Source of the DNA: GCA-2786165 sp964625775
GTDB lineage: Bacteria > Pseudomonadota > Gammaproteobacteria > Legionellales > Legionellaceae
Assembly (NCBI GenBank): GCA_964625775.1
Contig: CAZVEH010000011.1
Coordinates: 1-53,249, forward strand
Length of the DNA: 53,249 nt
Reading direction: 5' to 3'
Shown: one piece after another, positions 43,040 through 50,894 of the stretch
Layout: each line of letters begins with the position of its first letter
Position numbering within the stretch: position 1 is the stretch's first letter
Made by a program: the position numbers and the translations under genes
The notes under the pieces: model-generated
Database searches by the model: none
Told to the model about the DNA's origin: nothing
The model's input: the letters and a program-made list of their open reading frames with translations, nothing else

Positions 43040-44409
43040 AATCTCATCAGTTTTATCAAGCTTTTTCAAAACAGGCCATTTCCGTTACTCTTTTTACGTT
43101 AGAGGAGTATACCGCGTATTCTTCTTTTTCAGAGCATGAACGCCGCGTTTTAGCTTCCTTGCAGTTTGGTGCGAAATTGGGAGATGTGGCGCTTATTGTA
43201 AATGCAAAAGGATCATTGGACAAAGTTTATATTGGTGCGGGTGAGTCTTCAGATATTCTTGCCATTGCGTATGCCGTGATGAAGTTGCCCGCAGGCTCCT
43301 ATCAGTTGACTAATACTGTGTGCGAGCGCGCCATTTTGGCTTGGTCATTGGCACAATATCATTTTGATGCATATCAAAAGGTAGCTATTATGCCGAGAGT
43401 CTTAGAGATCAATCCCAAATACTTACCAGATATTTTTGCGCAAACGGATGCGGTGTTCATGGTTCGAGATTTGGTAAATATGCCTCCGAACGCATTGAAT
43501 CCTGAGTCTTTGGCGCAGGCTGTACACACATTAGCAGAAACTCATCAGGCCCAGTACCATGTGTGGGTTGGAGACGAATTATTAACCCATAACTTCCCCG
43601 CCATTCATGCGGTAGGGCGTGCTGCTGCTTCTGAACCGCGACTTATCTCGTTAACTTGGGGAGATGAAGCGCATCCCCGGGTCACTCTGGTGGGCAAAGG
43701 AGTTTGTTTTGATTCAGGGGGGTTGGATTTAAAAAATGCCGCGGGTATGCGTTTGATGAAAAAGGATATGGGGGGTGCTGCACATGTGATCGGTCTGGCC
43801 CATTGGTTGATGACCAAAAAAACACCTATACGCCTACAAGTTTTGATTCCAGCAGTCGAAAATGCAGTCAGCGGCAATGCCTACCGACCAGGAGATGTGC
43901 TGACGATGCGAAATGGCATGACGGTTGAAATTGACAATACCGATGCAGAAGGGCGCTTGGTGTTGGCAGATGCTTTGGTCAAAGCATGTGAACACAACCC
44001 TGAATTAATCATTGATTTCGCTACATTGACCGGTGCTGCGCGCGTTGCTGTGGGCACGGAGATCGCAGCAATGTTTTCTAACAATGATGCTTTGGCAAGC
44101 GAGGTTCAGGACTATGGCATGCGTTTCTTGGATCCTGTGTGGCAATTACCCTTGTTTGCTGGATATCAATGTTTGTTTGAATCAAGAATTGCGGATGTGG
44201 CAAATTCGTCGCCTTCTCCGTATGGCGGCGCGATTGTTGCGGCTTTGTTTTTGCAATACTTTGTCCAGCCTGAGATTGATTGGTTACATTTCGACATCAT
44301 GGCTTGGAATGTGTGTTCGCGTCCAGGCAAACCTGAGGGTGGCGAAGCAATGGGGCTATTGGCGGTAGGGCATTATTTGTTAGAACGGTATGGCCCGAAG
44401 CGCCAATGA
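43036..44409 (+). CDS. Leucyl aminopeptidase, M17 family
   Basis: A 457-residue two-zinc aminopeptidase that removes N-terminal residues from peptides in the cytosol. Expected metal ligands and catalytic residues are present: Lys221, Asp226 (CFDSGGLDLK), Lys233, Asp244, Asp303, Glu305 and Arg307 (NTDAEGRL). The N-terminal domain is unlike E. coli PepA and closer to short M17 enzymes. Its ATG overlaps the murJ stop, so the two are coupled, an unusual pairing. Confidence 0.93.
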   Translation: MKSHQFYQAFSKQAISVTLFTLEEYTAYSSFSEHERRVLASLQFGAKLGDVALIVNAKGSLDKVYIGAGESSDILAIAYAVMKLPAGSYQLTNTVCERAILAWSLAQYHFDAYQKVAIMPRVLEINPKYLPDIFAQTDAVFMVRDLVNMPPNALNPESLAQAVHTLAETHQAQYHVWVGDELLTHNFPAIHAVGRAAASEPRLISLTWGDEAHPRVTLVGKGVCFDSGGLDLKNAAGMRLMKKDMGGAAHVIGLAHWLMTKKTPIRLQVLIPAVENAVSGNAYRPGDVLTMRNGMTVEIDNTDAEGRLVLADALVKACEHNPELIIDFATLTGAARVAVGTEIAAMFSNNDALASEVQDYGMRFLDPVWQLPLFAGYQCLFESRIADVANSSPSPYGGAIVAALFLQYFVQPEIDWLHFDIMAWNVCSRPGKPEGGEAMGLLAVGHYLLERYGPKRQ

Positions 44410-44458
44410 TCGTTTGCGCTGAATAGCGTGGTTTCAAAAGAGCTCTAACGTGGCGCTT

Positions 44459-45064
44459 TTAGGATTCATGCTCGGATTTCTTCCATAAAGAATCTTGTTG
44501 CAAATCATTGAGCATGCTTCTTACTGTATGTAATGGCAAACCCATTACGGAGTAGAAACAGCCCTCAATGTGTGAAATAAATTGGCCGATATAGCTTTGG
44601 ATACCATAACTGCCTGATTTATCTTTGTAATTGTCAGTCATAAGATAATGCTTGATATCTTGGTCAGTCATATGAGAAAAAGTGACCAACGTTGTATTGA
44701 TTTCAATTTTCTGGTACGTGTGAAAAGTGAGTCCTACACTGGTAATGACTTCATGCGTTCGACCAGAATATCGTTGTAGCATTTGAAATGCATCTTGTAG
44801 GTCACGGGGTTTTCCTAAAATCACATCATCCAAAACCACTTCAGTATCTGCGCATAATACTGGCAGGACTGGGAGATGATCGCGCGTGATTTTATCCCAA
44901 GCTGCATCCCCTTTTTCTTTGGTAACGCGCTTAGAATAGGTAGTCGGGCTTTCATTGGGTAGGACAACTTCCGGTGTGTCAATGAGGAGTATCTCAGATG
45001 ATACTTCCATTTGATTAAGTAATTCTTTGCGTCTAGGACTTTTTGAAGCCAAATAAATTTTCAT
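44459..45064 (-). CDS. Maf-family nucleoside triphosphate pyrophosphatase
   Basis: A 201-residue house-cleaning enzyme that hydrolyses non-canonical or excess dTTP/UTP-type nucleotides (YhdE branch) or m7GTP (YceF branch). The start at 45064 (MKIYLASKSPRRKELL) matches the family N-terminus; the 18 residues upstream are not conserved. CADTEVVLDD, GKPRD and SGRTHEVITSV are Maf motifs. It is convergent with the aminopeptidase gene. Confidence 0.93.
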   Translation of the reverse strand: MKIYLASKSPRRKELLNQMEVSSEILLIDTPEVVLPNESPTTYSKRVTKEKGDAAWDKITRDHLPVLPVLCADTEVVLDDVILGKPRDLQDAFQMLQRYSGRTHEVITSVGLTFHTYQKIEINTTLVTFSHMTDQDIKHYLMTDNYKDKSGSYGIQSYIGQFISHIEGCFYSVMGLPLHTVRSMLNDLQQDSLWKKSEHES

Positions 45065-45462
45065 ACATGCATTTGATTTGAGAAACCTTATTTTAGGTTC
45101 TTTTGAATCATTGAACAATGGGTTGTAGGGTATTTAGGGTGAGGACATATGCAAAATTATGAAGAGATTAACCATGTGGCATGTATTTGTCCAATATTCT
45201 GATTAAATCCGGCTTGTTTATCAGGATAATTTATCAACACAATAGCCCTGTATTTTTACACGCAAAGAATATAGTTGCTAACGAACTCAATGTTGATATG
45301 GGGTTTGACGAGTACATAAACGAGCACCCTCGTTCACTTTAGGTGACGTTGCCCAGTCTATCTATCAAAATGTGCAAGTTGCTTCATTGTTTTATTTAGA
45401 CTATCTTTAAATAAGTCTTGTCCATTTTGAGCGATTTATACCTGCTTATTGTAGGAGTATCT
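45065..45462. other. Intergenic gap before the patatin gene
   Basis: No gene is supported here. An 18-codon frame (45150-45203, MQNYEEINHVACICPIF) has GTGAGGA in front and could be a leader peptide, but there is no other evidence for it. The rest is AT-rich and presumably carries the promoters of maf and the patatin gene. Confidence 0.35.
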
Positions 45463-46671
45463 ATGAGGCATAGAAGTCATCATCATCTTGGTGATCTGGA
45501 ATATAATAATCCTCACGCGGATCGATTCAAAGGCAAACGTCCAAAGCATTCTAATGGGTTTTCTCGGATCGCTTTTGTCATGCAAGGCGGTGGAGGAATG
45601 GGCGCTTATCAATTTGGCGTATTGAAAGGTTTGGTGGAAGGCGGATTTGAGCCGGATTGGATCTCGGCCACATCGATTGGTGCGATACAAGCAGCTATAT
45701 TTGTTGGCAATACGCCTGATCAACGGATTGCGAAATTAGAAGAATTTTGGGATAGAGTGTCGTTGTATTCTCCATTTGATATTTGGGGACATGACCCTAT
45801 GACGACTGATCATTATAATAAATGGAGCTCTACTTCTGCATTGCTTTTAGGACAACCTGGATTTTTTCATCCTCGCTGGGTTTCTCCCTATTTCCAAGTA
45901 GCAGGCACCCCTGCGACCCTGAGTTTTTATGATACCTCGCCCCTGCGGCAAACCTTAGTTGATTTGATTGACTTTGAACTGTTAAATAGAAGCTTGACGC
46001 GTTTGAGTTTGGGTACAGTGCAGATCAGTACAGGCCATTTGATTTATTTTAATAATGTTCATTATAAAATCGCTCCCGAACATATTATGGCTAGCGCAGC
46101 CTTGCCGCCTGGATTCCCTGCGGTGGAGATTGGTGGAGAATATTACTGGGATGGCGGGATTCATTCTAATACCCCACTAGAAGTTATTTTTGATGCTAAA
46201 CCAGCAACAGACACATTATGTTTTGTCATTGATTGTTTTGGTGGCGTGCCGTTTATTCCGACCAATATGGCGGGTGTTGATGAACGCACAAAAGACATCA
46301 AATACAGTACGCACGCTAGGCGAGTGATCAAAAATCATATGCGTCGTCAGGCGTTGCAAGCTGAGTTACAAAAAATTGCAAAATATGTTAGCCCTGAGCA
46401 GCGACAGGAGATTGCCGAACTACTGGATATAGAAACACCCCATCATCATACGTTGGCGCATATTGCGTATAGCAGTCGCATTCATCGTGGGGCAGCCAAA
46501 GATTATGATTTCTCGCAAGTCATTATCAAAAAACGCATCGATGTGGGGCACCGAGATGCAAAATTGGTGCTGGCTGAATCGCATCTTTGGAATTATCCCT
46601 GCGAAACAGAAGCATTTAGACTGTATGAAGCACCAAATAACCTGGTCAGGTATTTACGAGCAGATGATTGA
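45463..46671 (+). CDS. Patatin-like phospholipase with DUF3734-type tail
   Basis: A 402-residue Ser/Asp hydrolase. The start at 45463 has TAGGAG 6-7 bases upstream. The oxyanion loop GGGGMG (42-47), the nucleophile Ser71 in ATSIGA and Asp230 in WDGGIHSN are present; the usual first Gly of G-x-S-x-G is Ala here, which some patatins tolerate. The C-terminal part (KDYDFSQVIIKKRIDVGH) matches the DUF3734 region found in patatins next to hydroxybutyrate genes. PhaB follows 59 bases later. It could act on lipids of the PHB granule surface or the envelope; this is inference. Confidence 0.87.
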   Translation: MRHRSHHHLGDLEYNNPHADRFKGKRPKHSNGFSRIAFVMQGGGGMGAYQFGVLKGLVEGGFEPDWISATSIGAIQAAIFVGNTPDQRIAKLEEFWDRVSLYSPFDIWGHDPMTTDHYNKWSSTSALLLGQPGFFHPRWVSPYFQVAGTPATLSFYDTSPLRQTLVDLIDFELLNRSLTRLSLGTVQISTGHLIYFNNVHYKIAPEHIMASAALPPGFPAVEIGGEYYWDGGIHSNTPLEVIFDAKPATDTLCFVIDCFGGVPFIPTNMAGVDERTKDIKYSTHARRVIKNHMRRQALQAELQKIAKYVSPEQRQEIAELLDIETPHHHTLAHIAYSSRIHRGAAKDYDFSQVIIKKRIDVGHRDAKLVLAESHLWNYPCETEAFRLYEAPNNLVRYLRADD

Positions 46672-46730
46672 TTTTCTATAGTTCGACGGCATTGGAATGC
46701 CATAACAAACATATTTCAGGAGAATAGGGC

Positions 46731-47501
46731 ATGACGAATAAATTAGAACATCGAGAGTATCAACGGGTGGCATTGGTTTCTGGAGGAATGGGTGGTATAG
46801 GCACAGCGATTTGCCAGGCTTTGGCGTCTTCAGGCAATAAAGTGATCACCACGTATCATAAAAGTGGCGATCATGATCATGCAACCCGATGGCAAGAAGA
46901 GCAATCTCAACTTGGGTTTGATATCGATAAAGTCTATGTTGATATTTCTGATCCTTCAGCTTGTCAGTCTGCGGTCGAGGAGTTGCTGCAACGGTACGAA
47001 AAAATCGATATTTTGGTCAACAATGCCGGTATCACACGAGATAAACTTTGCCATAGAATGGCGATAGAAGATTGGCAACAAGTGATTTCAGTCAATTTGA
47101 ATAGCGTGTTTTATTTAACCAAACCGGTTTTAGATTGCATGATGCAGAATACCTATGGACGTATCATCAATATTTCCTCTATCAATGCACAAAAGGGTCA
47201 GCGTGGACAAGTGAATTATTCTGCTGCCAAAGCCGGCATGCACGGCTTTACCAAATCTTTGGCACAAGAAGTTGCTGGTAAACAAATTACGGTGAATACC
47301 ATCTCACCAGGCTATATCAATACTCAAATGGTGATGTCAGTGCGTGAAGATGTTCGGGATCAAATTATTGCTGATATCCCCGTGGGTCGTTTAGGTGAAC
47401 CCAAAGAAGTAGCTCGAGTCGTAGCTTTTTTAGCAGATGATGCTTCTGCATTTATCACAGGTGCAAATATCGCGGTGAACGGCGGGCAGCACGTTTCCTA
47501 A
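46731..47501 (+). CDS. phaB: Acetoacetyl-CoA reductase PhaB
   Basis: A 256-residue short-chain dehydrogenase that reduces acetoacetyl-CoA to (R)-3-hydroxybutyryl-CoA for polyhydroxybutyrate. GGMGGIG (18-24) binds NADPH, NNAG is at 97-100, and the catalytic set is Ser149/150, Tyr163 and Lys167. Long identity with known PhaB (NISSINAQKGQRGQVNYSAAK-type block and HGFTKSLAQEVA) separates it from FabG. The ketothiolase and PHB synthase genes are not in the window. Confidence 0.94.
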   Translation: MTNKLEHREYQRVALVSGGMGGIGTAICQALASSGNKVITTYHKSGDHDHATRWQEEQSQLGFDIDKVYVDISDPSACQSAVEELLQRYEKIDILVNNAGITRDKLCHRMAIEDWQQVISVNLNSVFYLTKPVLDCMMQNTYGRIINISSINAQKGQRGQVNYSAAKAGMHGFTKSLAQEVAGKQITVNTISPGYINTQMVMSVREDVRDQIIADIPVGRLGEPKEVARVVAFLADDASAFITGANIAVNGGQHVS

Positions 47502-47545
47502 CTAAAATCCCAGGGCAAATAGCTCACACCATTAGCGAGGCACTT

Positions 47546-47872
47546 ATGAAAAACAAGCATTCGCAAACAATCCCTGACCAAAATCAAGTCTGGCACCAAT
47601 TACAGGCTACGCAGCAAGTGATGCTGCAGCTGTTTATCAAAAACATGGAATATATGATGATGTTCGGAGTGAATGATAATCGGCCCTTGCACCAGGATAA
47701 ATCTGAGATGGTTCATGCTGGTACGGATTGGATGGTGCAGTCTGCAGAGGAGGTTTCTAAAACGATGCAAAGCATGTTGAATGCTTACGTCACAGGGGTT
47801 TTTGAGCTGGGTCGCTGGGCAGGATCTTATTCAGAGGCAAATGCAATAATAGCCGGTTTAAAGGGAATTTAG
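47546..47872 (+). CDS. Phasin-like PHB granule protein
   Basis: A 108-residue, mostly helical amphipathic protein with features of the phasin family (WHQLQATQQVMLQLFIKNMEYMMMF; WMVQSAEEVSKTMQSMLNAYVTGVFELG). Such proteins coat polyhydroxybutyrate granules. Sequence similarity in the family is low, so the call leans on composition and on phaB 44 bases upstream. A GAGG site precedes the ATG. Confidence 0.7.
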   Translation: MKNKHSQTIPDQNQVWHQLQATQQVMLQLFIKNMEYMMMFGVNDNRPLHQDKSEMVHAGTDWMVQSAEEVSKTMQSMLNAYVTGVFELGRWAGSYSEANAIIAGLKGI

Positions 47873-47881
47873 GTAAAAAAA

Positions 47882-47912
47882 AACCCAGGTTACAATCACG
47901 CAATCCTGGGTT
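47882..47912. terminator. Bidirectional terminator between phasin and cspA
   Basis: AACCCAGG pairs with CCTGGGTT. On the reverse strand nine T follow, so it ends cspA well; on the forward strand TTATTT follows, adequate for the phaB-phasin group. Confidence 0.85.
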
Positions 47913-47977
47913 ATTTGACCATCGTTTAGACTATCTGTTTTATCAGACGCAAAACGATCATTGGAATCAAAATTTGA

Positions 47978-48184
47978 TTAAACCACTTCAACTTCTTCAG
48001 CCTGAGGACCTTTTTGGCCTTGGCCTGGTTTAAACATAACTGCTGCGCCTTCAGACAAGGTTTTGAAACCACTGCCTAGAATAGCACTGAAGTGAACAAA
48101 GTAGTCTTTGCCATTGCTTTCAATGAAACCAAAACCTTTGCTTTCATTAAACCATTTTACTGTACCACGAACTTTATCTGACAT
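47978..48184 (-). CDS. Cold-shock domain protein, CspA family
   Basis: A 68-residue RNA chaperone with the complete cold-shock fold. RNP1 is KGFGFI (16-21) and RNP2 is YFVHFSAI (28-35). WFNESKGFG and GPQAEEVEV are typical. The family has many paralogues, so no gene letter is given. Its promoter lies at 48213-48242. Confidence 0.96.
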   Translation of the reverse strand: MSDKVRGTVKWFNESKGFGFIESNGKDYFVHFSAILGSGFKTLSEGAAVMFKPGQGQKGPQAEEVEVV

Positions 48185-48212
48185 TTAATTTACCTTAATT
48201 AGCTGGAAGTTG

Positions 48213-48242
48213 ATTGTAACATTTAAAATATGCAATTGCCAA
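48213..48242 (-). promoter_or_regulatory. Promoter of the cold-shock gene
   Basis: On the reverse strand TTGGCA (48242-48237), an 18-base spacer and TACAAT (48218-48213). The leader would be only about 25 bases, so the long cold-sensing leader of E. coli cspA is not expected. Confidence 0.6.
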
Positions 48243-48382
48243 GGCTTTTGAGACATCACTATTGTAATACTCATAAACTGACTCATGCACATACTTAAGA
48301 CTACACTAATTTTATTGACTAGGATAGAGTCTATTTCGAATAACATCCGTACATGATAAAAAAATCGCAACTATTCACCCTA

Positions 48383-48500
48383 CCAGAACCGTTCGGCCTT
48401 AGAAGGATGCGGAGCATCCGTCTTTGAGGCTTACTTTCAAAATGCATAACCCTTCGAGTCGCCGCAAAAGCGGCTCCTCAGGGCGAACGGGTGAGTAGTT
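48383..48500 (-). repeat. Dispersed palindromic repeat, long copy
   Basis: Outer arms CCGTTCG (48389-48395) and CGAACGG (48484-48490) enclose a GGATGC / GCATCC hairpin and a GCCGC / GCGGC hairpin. Both flanks match the short copy at 2618-2663 in the other orientation. The remainder of 48243-48382 shows no gene. Confidence 0.7.
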
Positions 48501-49044
48501 ACTGACTGACTTGATTTTGAATGGTTTGCCAATTTTTAATCTGAGCTTTATGCTTGATTTCTTCTGGAAGTTGATTCAATTGTGCTTCTGCGGCTTCTCG
48601 TGTAGCGTAGCTGCCATGCAATCCAATGTATGTGCCAGATTGTGATTTCACCTCGGCATTATGTTCGTTTTTCGGCGTTTTAAGCAGTTGGTTGGCAACT
48701 GGTGCAGGCTTAGTATCATCTGCGATCTGAATGGTATATCCATTTGGACTTTGGTTGTCTACCCATATCCTGTCTTCATCTTTGGATGCCACAGGTGTAT
48801 TCGTAATCCCCAAATGATAACTTTGGGGCACGACAACCGTTTTTGGGGTTTTGTAAGAACCAGTATCTACAGCGGATGGACTGGGGGTATAGGTGGTGTC
48901 GTATCCTTCAGGGTACAATTGGTTGTTTTCGCCTTCAGGCAATGAATCCCAAAAATAGGGGCTGTTGTTTGTTCCGTCTAGCATACAACCAGATAGAGAC
49001 AATATGCATACAGACACACAAGATAATCTTAAAAGTTTGAACAT
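48499..49044 (-). CDS. Lipoprotein with C-terminal SPOR-like domain
   Basis: A 181-residue lipoprotein: the signal peptide ends in the lipobox LSGC with Cys20. After a Pro/Thr/Ser-rich linker (about 25-105), the last 70 residues contain a pattern weakly like a SPOR peptidoglycan-binding repeat (GTYIGLHGSYATREAAEAQLNQLP). It would bind peptidoglycan from the outer membrane, perhaps at the septum. No gene name can be given. It stands alone. Confidence 0.7.
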   Translation of the reverse strand: MFKLLRLSCVSVCILSLSGCMLDGTNNSPYFWDSLPEGENNQLYPEGYDTTYTPSPSAVDTGSYKTPKTVVVPQSYHLGITNTPVASKDEDRIWVDNQSPNGYTIQIADDTKPAPVANQLLKTPKNEHNAEVKSQSGTYIGLHGSYATREAAEAQLNQLPEEIKHKAQIKNWQTIQNQVSQ

Positions 49045-49173
49045 AATCAGGATCCTTGTATAGTGAAAACTTATCCCATACTAGGATTATCTGCACTTTT
49101 GCAATAAACTTAAGCATAATTGAACTATTTTGCTAATAGCCCATCTAGATAAAAAGGGAAGAGATTTAAATTT

Positions 49174-50496
49174 ATGTGGACACATCGTCGATCTGGTCAA
49201 ACCCATCAGCGAGGTCACCTTGATCATCGCAATCCTTATGAGAGAGATAGGACTCGAGTTATCCATTGTCCCGCATTTCGACGCTTGCAGCGGAAAACCC
49301 AAATTTTGGGCACAGACGAAGGAGATTTTCATCGAACGCGGCTGACGCATTCTTTAGAAGTGTCTTCCATCGGTACAAGTATTGTTCGTAGTTTGTGGAT
49401 GAATCAAGACAATCACGCGCATACCTCTTTATTGCCTGATGATGATCTGATTTCGGTGATATGCTTGTTGCATGATATCGGCCATCCGCCTTTTGGTCAT
49501 GGTGGTGAAGTTGCCTTAAACTACATGATGCGCGAGCATGGTGGTTTTGAAGGAAATGCGCAAACATTGCGGCTTTTATCCAAAGTAGAAACCAGTTATG
49601 GCGCATTTGGTCTTGATTTGACTCGCCGCTCGTTATTAGGGATTTTAAAATACCCCGTCCCTTGGTCACTAGTTGCAGCCATTACTCAGCCAGAGGACAC
49701 CCTAGAATTCAAAAGGAATATTCGAATCAATGATTGGTTACCGCCAAAAGCGTATTTTGATACTGAACAAGCAGAAGTGGACTGGATCTTGGTTCCTTTT
49801 CAAGATCACGACAAAAAAGTCTTTCAATCCTTGACCTTTGCGCCTGCGCCAAAGCAACATGGTCTTGCGTCTTATTATAGTTTTGATTGTTCTATTATGG
49901 ATATCGCAGATGATATTGCGTACGGCGTTCATGATTTAGAAGATGCGATTCATTTGCAATTAGTAACACGAGAGCAATTTGATACCCCTAAGTTACGAGA
50001 AAGCTTGAGCATCACACCCTGGGTCAATCAAGAAACACAGCTGATCGACCGTTTGTTCGCCCATTCTTTATCTGATCGCAAAGCAGCGATAGGGGAATTG
50101 GTCAATTATTTTATCACAGCCGTTGGCATAGGGGTGATCAATGAACGCTTTGAGCATCCTATGTTGCAATATAATGTGGTTTTGGATGCAACGGCTAAGC
50201 CTCTATTAGACTATTGTAAAGATTGTATCTACAAATATGTGATTGATTCGCAAGAAGCGCGAACGTTTGAATATGGGGGACAAAAAGTAGTCATGCGTTT
50301 GTTTGAAGCGTTTAGCTCTAATCCGGAAAACTTATTGGACGCCAAAAATAGGGTGTTGTTTCAACAAGCCACAGATACTTCAGCCGCTTTTCGCGTTATT
50401 TGTGATTATATTGCAAATATGACAGATGAATACGCTTATAGGATGCACGAGAGATTATTTGGATTTAATACCCGAACGATCTTTGAGCGTTTATAA
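49174..50496 (+). CDS. dgt: dGTP triphosphohydrolase (dGTPase)
   Basis: A 440-residue HD-domain enzyme that splits dGTP to deoxyguanosine and triphosphate, controlling dNTP pools. The N-terminus NPYERDRTRVIHCPAFRRLQRKTQ is highly typical. The metal site is His59 (RLTHSLEV), His100-Asp101 (LLHDIGHPPFGH) and Asp246/247 (IADDIAYGVHDLED). GGFEGNAQTLRLL is a nucleotide-site block. Length is between the short bacterial type (about 380) and E. coli Dgt (505). GGGAAGAG lies upstream. Confidence 0.94.
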   Translation: MWTHRRSGQTHQRGHLDHRNPYERDRTRVIHCPAFRRLQRKTQILGTDEGDFHRTRLTHSLEVSSIGTSIVRSLWMNQDNHAHTSLLPDDDLISVICLLHDIGHPPFGHGGEVALNYMMREHGGFEGNAQTLRLLSKVETSYGAFGLDLTRRSLLGILKYPVPWSLVAAITQPEDTLEFKRNIRINDWLPPKAYFDTEQAEVDWILVPFQDHDKKVFQSLTFAPAPKQHGLASYYSFDCSIMDIADDIAYGVHDLEDAIHLQLVTREQFDTPKLRESLSITPWVNQETQLIDRLFAHSLSDRKAAIGELVNYFITAVGIGVINERFEHPMLQYNVVLDATAKPLLDYCKDCIYKYVIDSQEARTFEYGGQKVVMRLFEAFSSNPENLLDAKNRVLFQQATDTSAAFRVICDYIANMTDEYAYRMHERLFGFNTRTIFERL

Positions 50497-50555
50497 TCAA
50501 CATCGCTCACAAAGGATCGCTATTACAGGAATCTGTTTGGTCTGACGCTCAAATG

Positions 50556-50631
50556 TGGCGTCCCCAAGGGGATTCGAACCCCTGTTGCCGCCGTGAAAGG
50601 GCAGTGTCCTAGGCCTCTAGACGATGGGGAC
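50556..50631 (-). tRNA. tRNA-Glu (anticodon UUC)
   Basis: A 76-base tRNA with encoded CCA. The acceptor stem GTCCCC/GGGGAC, the TTCGAAT T-arm and the anticodon loop CTTTCAC are as in E. coli tRNA-Glu. Transcribed after tRNA-Ala. Confidence 0.97.
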
Positions 50632-50646
50632 AGTATGTGTATATCT

Positions 50647-50722
<76 letters not shown>

Positions 50723-50741
50723 CAAACTGTCGAACGCGCGA

Positions 50742-50771
50742 AGTATACGTGAGGGTGGCTTTCGGTGTCAA
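50742..50771 (-). promoter_or_regulatory. Promoter of the tRNA-Ala/tRNA-Glu transcript
   Basis: On the reverse strand TTGACA (50771-50766), an 18-base spacer and TATACT (50747-50742), about 20 bases before tRNA-Ala. A GCGCG stretch after the -10 box is a likely stringent discriminator. Confidence 0.8.
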
Positions 50772-50829
50772 GACTTTTTCAAACATTTCTTTTCTTCTGT
50801 ACAGAGAAGGTGGCTTCCGACCAACTACC

Positions 50830-50858
50830 TTGAATAAAAAGCACATTTTAGTTATAAT
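50830..50858 (+). promoter_or_regulatory. Promoter of the large right-edge gene
   Basis: TTGAAT (50830-50835), a 17-base spacer and TATAAT (50853-50858), 36 bases before the ATG of the large open frame. Confidence 0.65.
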
Positions 50859-50894
50859 ATGCCACCACTTTGTCTAAATTAGACGCTGTTTGAT

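Noticed and set aside
45150..45203. 18-codon leader-like frame before the patatin gene
   Set aside because: It has a possible ribosome site but no amino-acid bias, attenuator hairpin or conservation that I can see.
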